A stretch of DNA of 15,207 nucleotides, taken from assembly GCA_900551105.1 (NCBI GenBank), contig URUT01000032.1:1-15207 (forward strand), read 5' to 3'. The DNA comes from an uncultured Mycoplasmatota bacterium. Lineage in GTDB: Bacteria; Bacillota_I; Bacilli_A; RF39; UBA660. Shown here piece after piece: positions 6,845 to 12,274 of this stretch (position 1 is its first letter; every line of letters begins with the position of its first letter). The position numbers and the translations under genes were made by a program. The notes beneath the pieces were generated by a model, which did no database searches, had not been told where the DNA came from, and worked only from the letters and a program-made list of their open reading frames with translations.

Positions 6845-7542
6845 TATAATACACGCTTCTTTCTATAAATTATCACACCTACTACACCACCAGCTATTAA
6901 AACTGTTCCCCCAATTATGTATAGATAATTTTCTTTTAAGAATTTTAAAAACTTATTTTCTTTAGTTGGATCGTCATTGCCATCTTTACCATTTTCTATC
7001 TCAGTTATTTTATTTACTATTTGAGTAATATTCATGTCTACTTCTTTAGTAACAAAAGTTTGACAGTAAGGTAAATCTTCATGTCCCTTACATACTAAGT
7101 ATTCTGAATAGGGATTATATTTTGGCTTAGTAAAGGAAAAACTTCTTAATCTTTTTCTTCCACAATTATCAGTGTTTGAATATACTATGATATCATATGA
7201 TATGATGTTATCTTGATCTTCCGATGTTAAAGTATATTTGCCATTATCAGTGTCACTGTAGTATATTGATTTTTTTTCTCTTGTGTACGAATCAGTAACT
7301 TCTAAAGCTAGATTTTCAGTTATATTATAAAAAGATATAATGAAATTATAATTTATTTGATCGTACTCGCCGCCACCTTCACTAGTAACTTTATTTTTGA
7401 TTTCTTTTAATTCATAATTAGCTTGTACTAGTGCGGCTTCTTTATTTAGATTTGCTTGTTCTTTATATGAACATTCATCAGCATAAACGTTAACATAAAA
7501 AAACAATAAAGGTATTAATATTTTAAAATATTTCACATCCAT
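6844..7542 (-). CDS. Surface-anchored membrane protein with signal peptide and C-terminal helix
   Basis: The 232-residue product has a signal peptide ending VYA (cleavage after about residue 21), an extracellular domain of about 180 residues, one helix (about 206-226) and a short basic cytoplasmic tail YRKKRVL. This is a type I membrane topology. Four cysteines (C24, C127, C151, C160) lie outside the cell; an Asp/Lys/Asn-rich stretch precedes the membrane. The ATG at 7542 is preferred, with AGGA seven bases before it; GTG at 7545 or 7536 are alternatives. It is the first gene of the unit and its stop overlaps the start of the large secreted protein, so it may anchor that protein at the cell surface. 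The family is not recognised, and LPxTG is absent. Confidence 0.72.
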   Translation of the reverse strand: MDVKYFKILIPLLFFYVNVYADECSYKEQANLNKEAALVQANYELKEIKNKVTSEGGGEYDQINYNFIISFYNITENLALEVTDSYTREKKSIYYSDTDNGKYTLTSEDQDNIISYDIIVYSNTDNCGRKRLRSFSFTKPKYNPYSEYLVCKGHEDLPYCQTFVTKEVDMNITQIVNKITEIENGKDGNDDPTKENKFLKFLKENYLYIIGGTVLIAGGVVGVIIYRKKRVL

Positions 7543-7558
7543 CACCTATCCTATGACA

Positions 7559-7587
7559 AGTATAGCATAACTAAGTGTCATTTTCAA
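7559..7587 (-). promoter_or_regulatory. Sigma-A promoter of the first appendage unit
   Basis: On the minus strand TTGAAA (plus 7582-7587) and TATACT (plus 7559-7564) are separated by 17 bases. Transcription would begin about ten bases before the ATG, giving a very short leader. Confidence 0.72.
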
Positions 7588-7621
7588 ACTATTTTAAGGT
7601 GTTAAACAATGATTTTTATGG

Positions 7622-7627
7622 TATAGT
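7622..7627 (+). promoter_or_regulatory. Possible -10 element for the CPBP-metallophosphoesterase pair
   Basis: TATAGT lies 15 bases before the CPBP start codon. No good -35 is found at 16-18 bases; the nearest candidate, TTAAAC at 7602-7607, is only 14 bases away. This would be divergent from the promoter at 7559-7587. Confidence 0.25.
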
Positions 7628-7642
7628 AGTGTTGGTGAAATA

Positions 7643-8197
7643 ATGAAAAAGTATAAAATAATTAAAATTTTATTAATATTTATATTAGCTTCTAGTATTT
7701 CTAATAAGTATCCTTTACTTGGTGGGTTATTTGGAATATTGTTAATTTACTTTTTGAATTTTAAAGATGTTAATAAAAAGATGAGTTTTAGGAAGAAGAA
7801 CTTAAAGTATTTACTTTTTGGATTAGTAGTTTGTTTATTGTTTTTTATTAAATATTTTATTGGTAATAGTGAGCATGATAATTTTTTGATTTCGCTAATT
7901 GGTGTTAGGCCTTCTTATTATTTTATATATGTTGTAATGCTTTCTCCTATTTTGGAAGAACTTACTTTTAGATATGGGTTTGATACTATTAAAAATGAAT
8001 ATTTGTATTTAATAATTAGTTCTTTATTATTTAGTGTTATTAGAGTTAATAGTTTATCTGAATATTTATATTTTATTATTGCTTTTATATTTAGTTTAGT
8101 TTTAGGTTATGTTTATAGGAAAAGTGATGATTTAAAGTTACCAATTAGTTTTCATGTATTATATAATTTATTATTTTATTTAATGGTGGTGGTGTAA
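7643..8197 (+). CDS. CPBP-family intramembrane metalloprotease homologue with altered motif 2
   Basis: The 184-residue, very hydrophobic product has about five or six membrane helices and the signatures of the CPBP (Rce1/CAAX protease-like, formerly Abi) family. Motif 1 is EELTFR (105-110, EExxxR) and motif 3 is HVLYN (171-175, HxxxN). At the position of motif 2 (FxxxH) the sequence reads FSVIR (130-134), so the metal-binding His is replaced by Arg. Activity may be altered or lost. Family members cleave membrane peptides, for example in bacteriocin maturation or immunity, but the substrate here is unknown. The ribosome binding site is weak (GGTG). The terminal GTG GTG GTG codons form a GGTGGTGGTG run that can act as ribosome binding site for the next gene, whose ATG overlaps the TAA by one base. 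Confidence 0.82.
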   Translation: MKKYKIIKILLIFILASSISNKYPLLGGLFGILLIYFLNFKDVNKKMSFRKKNLKYLLFGLVVCLLFFIKYFIGNSEHDNFLISLIGVRPSYYFIYVVMLSPILEELTFRYGFDTIKNEYLYLIISSLLFSVIRVNSLSEYLYFIIAFIFSLVLGYVYRKSDDLKLPISFHVLYNLLFYLMVVV

Positions 8198-9036
8198 TGA
8201 AGAAAGAAAATAAAAAGGGATTGTTATCTAGGATTATTATTTTTTTAATTATCTTAGGATTTTTAATTTATTTAGATGCTAGATATGTTGGTACTAAGGG
8301 TTTAGTTATTAGAGAAGAAGCTATTACTAGTGAGAAGTTACCAGAAGCTTTTAATGGATTTAAGATAGTTCACTTTTCTGATTTACATTATGGGACAACA
8401 GTGTTTTTAGAGGAACTTGAAAATTTAGTTGATAAAATTAATTTATTAAATCCGGATATTGTGGTTTTTACTGGAGATTTAATAGATAAGAATTATAAGT
8501 TAACTGATGAAGAAAAGAATAATATTATTAATGTACTAAAAAAAATAAATCCTAAAGAGGATGTATATGCGGTTAGAGGTAATCATGATAGTAATGATTA
8601 TTTTGAGAGTATTATGTCACTTTCTAATATTATTTTACTTGATAATAGTAATCTTAATATATATAATGGTTCTTTAGATTATATTAGTTTGATTGGATTA
8701 GATGATTATTTAGAGGGTAATTTAGATTTGAGTAAGGCTTATGAAGGAATATCTGATGATAGCTATAAGATTATGCTTACGCATGCTCCTGATGTCATAG
8801 ATAAGTTAGATACTATGCCCGATTTAATACTTGCTGGTCACTCACATAATGGTCAAGTTAGAATTCCTTTTATGCCACCTTTATTTAAGGTTAATGGTGC
8901 TAGAATTTATAATGATGAAAAATATGTACTTGATAATTCTTTACTTTATATTAGTGGTGGTGTTGGTACTAGTAGATATCCACTTAGGTTATTTAATAAG
9001 CCTTCTATTAATTTATATCGCTTTTATAGTAAATAA
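8197..9036 (+). CDS. YkuE-like membrane-anchored metallophosphoesterase
   Basis: The 279-residue product is a calcineurin-like phosphoesterase with an N-terminal membrane helix (about 10-26). All metal-binding motifs are intact: SDLHYG (61-66), TGDLID (92-97), GNHD (128-131), LTHAPD (194-199) and GHSHNGQ (214-220). The N-terminal anchor and overall length match Bacillus YkuE, a surface-associated metal-dependent phosphoesterase; the substrate cannot be told from sequence (some relatives act on UDP-diacylglucosamine, others on unknown phosphoesters). Its ATG overlaps the TAA stop of the CPBP gene (TAATG), so the pair is an operon. It may act at the membrane alongside the protease, but no functional link is shown by the sequence. 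Confidence 0.9.
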   Translation: MKKENKKGLLSRIIIFLIILGFLIYLDARYVGTKGLVIREEAITSEKLPEAFNGFKIVHFSDLHYGTTVFLEELENLVDKINLLNPDIVVFTGDLIDKNYKLTDEEKNNIINVLKKINPKEDVYAVRGNHDSNDYFESIMSLSNIILLDNSNLNIYNGSLDYISLIGLDDYLEGNLDLSKAYEGISDDSYKIMLTHAPDVIDKLDTMPDLILAGHSHNGQVRIPFMPPLFKVNGARIYNDEKYVLDNSLLYISGGVGTSRYPLRLFNKPSINLYRFYSK

Positions 9037-9063
9037 CATATAATACTCTGAGAGGAGTTTATT

Positions 9064-9294
9064 ATGTATTACAATTATCAAAATTATCCTAATATGAGTG
9101 GTGAAAGACAATTTTGGTTTCCTTTTTTACTTGGAGGACTTGGCGGAGCTGCAGTTGTATCTGCTTCTAGACCTAGGCCAGTGTATGCTGTAAGTAATAT
9201 GCCTTACCAAGGTAATTATCAAATGCCACCTACTATGCCACCTTATGGATATAATTACTATGGAGGATATAATTATTATCCACCTTATAGATAA
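9064..9294 (+). CDS. Small Tyr/Pro/Gly-rich protein with a hydrophobic centre
   Basis: The 76-residue product has a Tyr/Asn-rich start (MYYNYQNYPNM), a hydrophobic Gly-rich segment (WFPFLLGGLGGAAVVSA, 18-34) and a low-complexity tail of Pro, Tyr, Gly and Met (about 47-76). The layout resembles small spore-coat or envelope-associated proteins of Firmicutes, where Tyr-rich tails can be crosslinked; no family is confirmed and nothing else here points to sporulation. The ATG follows a good ribosome binding site GAGAGGAG (about 9050-9057). A TATAAT at 9039-9044 lacks a -35, so co-transcription with the metallophosphoesterase gene 27 bases upstream is more likely. Its 3' end overlaps the convergent SEDS gene by 10 bases. 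Confidence 0.7.
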   Translation: MYYNYQNYPNMSGERQFWFPFLLGGLGGAAVVSASRPRPVYAVSNMPYQGNYQMPPTMPPYGYNYYGGYNYYPPYR

Positions 9295-10367
9295 GTATCA
9301 TCTGATACTTTTTTTAGTGTTAAAGTAAGTAAGATTATGTTAGATAGTAAACTAGAGCCACCATAAGATAGAAATGGTAGTGTGATGCCGATTATTGGAA
9401 ATAAGCCGATGTTCATAAGGACGTTGACAGTTAACTGAATGGTTAGAACAGATAAAAGAGATATTTTTAGGTATTTATCAGTTTTTAATTTGGTTATTAA
9501 GATGAGCATTGCTAGGTAGATTATTAAAAAGATACTTGCTCCCATGATGCCACAAGATGCTAGTAAAAGTGTAAAAGCAAAGTCAGTAGTGCTTTCTGGA
9601 AAATATAAATAATCTTTGATGCCAAAAATAGATGATGATTTAATACTGTCTAGTGCTGTGTTTATTTGGTACCCTTCCCCTTTGGTAAATGAGGTTATAC
9701 GGTCCATACGATAGAAAAATGAGGTGCCAAAGATATTTATGAATAAATCTTGTTTTTGATAGTATAGATATAGAAATAGACCGCTAAATATTAGGATGAT
9801 GGATGCTAGAATATAGTATATTTTTTTAGGATATTTATACAGAAATAAGAATGAGACATAAATGATTAAAAAGATGATTACTGCACCAGTGTCGGGTTCT
9901 AGAAAGGTTAAAAGGCTTGGAACTAGCGTAAGAATGGTACTATAAATAAAGAATTTTAATTTGCTGTATCTTTTTAGAGAAATGGTTCTTAGGGATAGAA
10001 TAAGAGCAATTTTCATAAACTCGCTTGTTTGAAAACTGATGCTACCTATTTGAAGCCAGCACCTACTGCCACCAACGTTTACACCAAATATAAGAGTTAC
10101 TAGTAGTAAAATGTTTCCTAAGATATAAAAATATTTGGAATTATTTAAGATAAAGTTTGGGTTTATTTTTGATGAAATGTATATAAGAGCAAATGAAAAA
10201 ATATACCAAATAAGCTGCTTTAAGTAGAGACTTTGGTAAGATAGTGAAATGAATTTTGCACAGTATAAATTATAAATACTTATTATAGATATTAAAAAGA
10301 TAGTAATTAAAATATAATATTTCTTTTTCATGTTATTATTGTGGCAAATTATGCTTTTTTTAATCAT
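9285..10367 (-). CDS. SEDS-family protein (FtsW/RodA/SpoVE), divergent peptidoglycan polymerase
   Basis: The 360-residue product has about ten membrane helices and the SEDS signatures: GGSRCWLQIGSISFQTSEF (99-117), EPDTG (157-161), PESTTDFAF (257-265, with the Asp of the PExxTDF motif thought to be catalytic) and GITLPFLSYGGSSL (327-340). SEDS proteins polymerise lipid II glycan strands, normally with a class B PBP; none is encoded nearby. Deviations: the usual Arg-Trp pair in the first motif reads Cys-Trp, and the EE(x)G stretch after TDF reads ASCGIMG. The window does not show whether it serves division, elongation or sporulation. The start is uncertain: neither the ATG at 10367 nor a second ATG at 10331 (giving MKKKYYILI) has a ribosome binding site. 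No minus-strand terminator is visible after the stop. Confidence 0.9.
   Translation of the reverse strand: MIKKSIICHNNNMKKKYYILITIFLISIISIYNLYCAKFISLSYQSLYLKQLIWYIFSFALIYISSKINPNFILNNSKYFYILGNILLLVTLIFGVNVGGSRCWLQIGSISFQTSEFMKIALILSLRTISLKRYSKLKFFIYSTILTLVPSLLTFLEPDTGAVIIFLIIYVSFLFLYKYPKKIYYILASIILIFSGLFLYLYYQKQDLFINIFGTSFFYRMDRITSFTKGEGYQINTALDSIKSSSIFGIKDYLYFPESTTDFAFTLLLASCGIMGASIFLIIYLAMLILITKLKTDKYLKISLLSVLTIQLTVNVLMNIGLFPIIGITLPFLSYGGSSLLSNIILLTLTLKKVSDDTYL
9293..9315 (+). terminator. Terminator of the CPBP-metallophosphoesterase-YPG unit, inside the SEDS gene
   Basis: AAGTATC (9293-9299), loop ATCT, GATACTT (9304-9310) and a T-run to 9315. The 5' arm begins in the TAA stop of the 76-residue gene. 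The hairpin is encoded within the last codons of the convergent SEDS gene. No T-run follows on the minus strand, so it works only for plus-strand transcription. Confidence 0.85.
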
Positions 10368-10390
10368 ATATTTTATTAAAGGTGATTAAT

Positions 10391-10618
10391 GTGAGTAATT
10401 TATATAAAAATGAGTTTGATGAGGATATCGTGAAATATACGTTTCCGATAAATGAGAGAAGTATGAATCCCTTTGAGGAGCTTCCGGCTAGAATTAGATT
10501 TAGGGTTAATGGCAAAGTTTTAGAGAGAATTATAATTGGTGCTACGGATAATTATATTGTGACAAGTTTTAAGGAAGTAATTGATAAAAAAAATGTTTCA
10601 GATATTGAAACATTATGA
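10391..10618 (+). CDS. Small hypothetical protein, 75 residues
   Basis: I do not recognise this protein. The GTG at 10391 is chosen as start because AAAGGTG (10378-10384) lies six bases upstream; an earlier in-frame GTG at 10382 is part of that site, and the overlapping ATG at 10389 is closed by TGA. The product is soluble, with a predicted beta-like centre (ARIRFRVNGKVLERIIIGAT, about 34-53) and an acidic start (NEFDEDIVKY). It has no signal peptide or cysteine. It is divergent from the SEDS gene with only 23 bases between their starts, which leaves no room for a promoter outside coding sequence. Its last codons carry a minus-strand terminator hairpin. Function unknown. Confidence 0.7.
   Translation: MSNLYKNEFDEDIVKYTFPINERSMNPFEELPARIRFRVNGKVLERIIIGATDNYIVTSFKEVIDKKNVSDIETL
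10586..10614 (-). terminator. Minus-strand terminator nested in the 3' end of the 75-residue gene
   Basis: On the minus strand AATGTTTCA (plus 10606-10614), loop ATATC, TGAAACATT (plus 10592-10600) and then a run of T (plus 10586-10591). The stem is AT-rich. It begins inside the TAA stop (10613-10615) of the orphan minus-strand frame, which suggests that frame is or was a transcribed gene. Confidence 0.7.
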
Positions 10619-10822
10619 GATTTTACTGTATTTAAGTATGTAATAGTCAATTGACGGGATAGTATTTATTAGGAATTCGTAGTTATTAAAATACATAAAT
10701 ATTTCGGATGGTTTTCCTAGTAAATAGTATCCTTTGGGGGCATCATAAGCTTGCTCTAAGGTGTCGTTAAAATATTTTATGAAGTATTTATTAGCTTTAT
10801 TTATTTTATATCCATTAGTAAC
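10613..10822 (-). pseudogene. Open minus-strand frame without a normal start; possible gene remnant after rpe
   Basis: Downstream of the rpe terminator the minus strand has an uninterrupted frame of about 69 codons, reading ...NDTLEQAYDAPKGYYLLGKPS... and ending ...IDYYILKYSKIS before TAA at 10613-10615. The frame is the same as rpe, opening right after its TAG stop. The only ATG is at 10696-10694, which would give 27 residues with no ribosome binding site; no GTG or TTG exists further upstream. The stop abuts the TGA of the convergent gene and a terminator begins in it. This suggests the 3' end of a gene whose start has been lost, or a gene using a rare start codon. The composition looks protein-like but no family is recognised. 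In many Firmicutes thiN follows rpe; this does not resemble it. Confidence 0.4.
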
Positions 10823-10823
10823 G

Positions 10824-10844
10824 AAAAAAGAGGCCTAACCTCTT
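10824..10844 (-). terminator. Terminator of the rlmN-stp-prkC-rsgA-rpe operon
   Basis: On the minus strand AAGAGG (plus 10839-10844), loop TTAGG, CCTCTT (plus 10828-10833) and a T-run (plus 10824-10829). The TAG stop of rpe (10835-10837) lies in the hairpin loop. Confidence 0.88.
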
Positions 10845-11452
10845 AATATTTCTATGCTTTTTTCATAGTCGTTAGATTCACAGATGAATGAGCCACTGAC
10901 AGCCATATCAGCTTTTTTTACTAATTTGATTGTTTCAGCATTGATTCCACCATCTACAGCTAGAATGTAATCACCAAGGTTATTTAGTTTGTCTATTTTC
11001 TTGGTCATTTCTTCTATAAATGTTTGACCACCTTTTCCTGGATGGACAGTCATTATTAGAACTTCATCTATTCTATCTAAATATGGTTTTATTTTTTCTA
11101 CGCTTGTTTCAGGATTAAGACTGATACCCGCTTTGATTCCATAAGAATGAATTAGATCAATAATTTCATTTACTTTATCGGTTGCTTCTACATGGAATGT
11201 GATACATTTAACATTTAATTGAACTAGGCCTTCAATATAACTTTCAGGATTTAGGACCATTAAATGAATATCTAAGAGCTTACTTGTATGTTTTGCTAGG
11301 TTTATGATGTCTTCCACACTGTAATTTTTTTGACCAGCAAATTTTCCATCCATGATATCTACATGTAAGTAGTCAGCACTTGTTTCATCTATTTTTTGAA
11401 TTGTTGTGATATCGTCATATTTACTTTTAATAAAAGAAACTGCTATTTTCAT
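10835..11452 (-). CDS. rpe: Ribulose-phosphate 3-epimerase
   Basis: The 205-residue TIM-barrel enzyme interconverts ribulose 5-phosphate and xylulose 5-phosphate in the pentose phosphate pathway, in the cytoplasm. Metal and catalytic residues are in place: H30 and D32 in HVDIMDG, H63 in IHLMV, and D167 in VDGGIN. The HVEA (87-90), SLNPET (111-116) and TVHPGKGGQTF (135-145) motifs are also present. The N-terminus is unusual: the family's 'PSILSADF'-like strand reads VSFIKSKYDD, and the loop after MDG, usually FVPN, reads KFAGQKNYS. It is slightly shorter than typical (about 215-220). The start overlaps the rsgA stop (ATGA) with a G-rich ribosome binding site GGGGGA. Another ketose-phosphate epimerase of the same family is the alternative, but operon position supports rpe. 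Confidence 0.92.
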   Translation of the reverse strand: MKIAVSFIKSKYDDITTIQKIDETSADYLHVDIMDGKFAGQKNYSVEDIINLAKHTSKLLDIHLMVLNPESYIEGLVQLNVKCITFHVEATDKVNEIIDLIHSYGIKAGISLNPETSVEKIKPYLDRIDEVLIMTVHPGKGGQTFIEEMTKKIDKLNNLGDYILAVDGGINAETIKLVKKADMAVSGSFICESNDYEKSIEILRG

Positions 11453-12273
11453 AATTCCCCCATAAATTTTAAATAATTTTCATATCTTGATTTTAAGATT
11501 TTACCTGAGTTAACCATTTTCTTTACCTCACAGTTTTTCTCGTTTTGATGATTACAGTCTTTGTACTCACAGTTTAAGTTAAACTCTATAAAAGTATTTT
11601 TTAGTTCTTTTTTAGGTATTTTATTTAGTTCTAGAGCACTAAATCCTGGAGTATCAGCAATTAGTGAGGTTTTATATTTAAATAGTTCTACATGTCTTGT
11701 TGTATGTTTTCCTCTACCTAAGGCTTTACTTATTTCATTTGTTTCTAGGTTTAAATTAGGATTTAGTTTGTTAAGTAGTGTACTTTTACCTGCTCCGGTT
11801 TGCCCAGTTAGAACGACAATTTTATGTGCTATCATTTTAGTTAGCCTTGATAGTTTTTTATTGGTTGTTACTTTTATACCAATTTTTTCGTAGTATTTCA
11901 TTATTTTCTTTAGTTCTCTTTTTTCTTTAAATGATAAAAGATCCGTTTTAGTAAAGCAAATTATTGGTTCTATTTTTTCATAGATAACATTTGCTAGCAT
12001 TTTATCTAGTAAGTTAAGTGAAAGATCTGGTTTTTTTACACTTGTTACGATGATGCAGCTATCAACGTTACTAATTAGAGGCCTAGCAAGTTCATTTTTT
12101 CTAGGCTTAATTTTAAGAATATATTTATTTTCAGGGTCTATCTCTACAATATCCCCAACGATTGGGGATATTTTTTCATGATAGAATTTACCTCTTGGTT
12201 TACAATCATATAGGTTGCCATTTGCTTCTACTGTAACTAGGTTACTAATTATTTTAACTATTGTTCCTTCCAT
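11449..12273 (-). CDS. rsgA: Ribosome small-subunit-dependent GTPase RsgA (YloQ)
   Basis: The 274-residue circularly permuted GTPase checks and completes maturation of the 30S subunit. An OB-fold domain (about 1-65) is followed by the permuted G motifs: TKTD (108-111, G4), GQTGAGKS (157-164, G1), TT (191-192, G2) and DTPG (207-210, G3). A zinc-binding C-terminus has C235, C240, H242 and C248. The ATG at 12273 is chosen because it gives the family-like start MEGTIVKI and lies one base after the TAA of prkC, fitting translational re-initiation; in-frame ATGs at 12282 and further upstream lie inside prkC and lack ribosome binding sites. All motifs are intact and the length is normal. Confidence 0.96.
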   Translation of the reverse strand: MEGTIVKIISNLVTVEANGNLYDCKPRGKFYHEKISPIVGDIVEIDPENKYILKIKPRKNELARPLISNVDSCIIVTSVKKPDLSLNLLDKMLANVIYEKIEPIICFTKTDLLSFKEKRELKKIMKYYEKIGIKVTTNKKLSRLTKMIAHKIVVLTGQTGAGKSTLLNKLNPNLNLETNEISKALGRGKHTTRHVELFKYKTSLIADTPGFSALELNKIPKKELKNTFIEFNLNCEYKDCNHQNEKNCEVKKMVNSGKILKSRYENYLKFMGEL

Positions 12274-12274
12274 A

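Noticed and set aside
705..9036. CRISPR array, insertion sequence or transposase
   Set aside because: No regularly spaced repeats, terminal inverted repeats or transposase-like protein were found anywhere in the window.
10835..10837. Read-through of the rpe TAG into the open frame downstream
   Set aside because: Rpe is complete at the TAG, a strong terminator overlaps the stop, and TAG serves as an ordinary stop for other genes here (2211, 2703, 3554, 14743).
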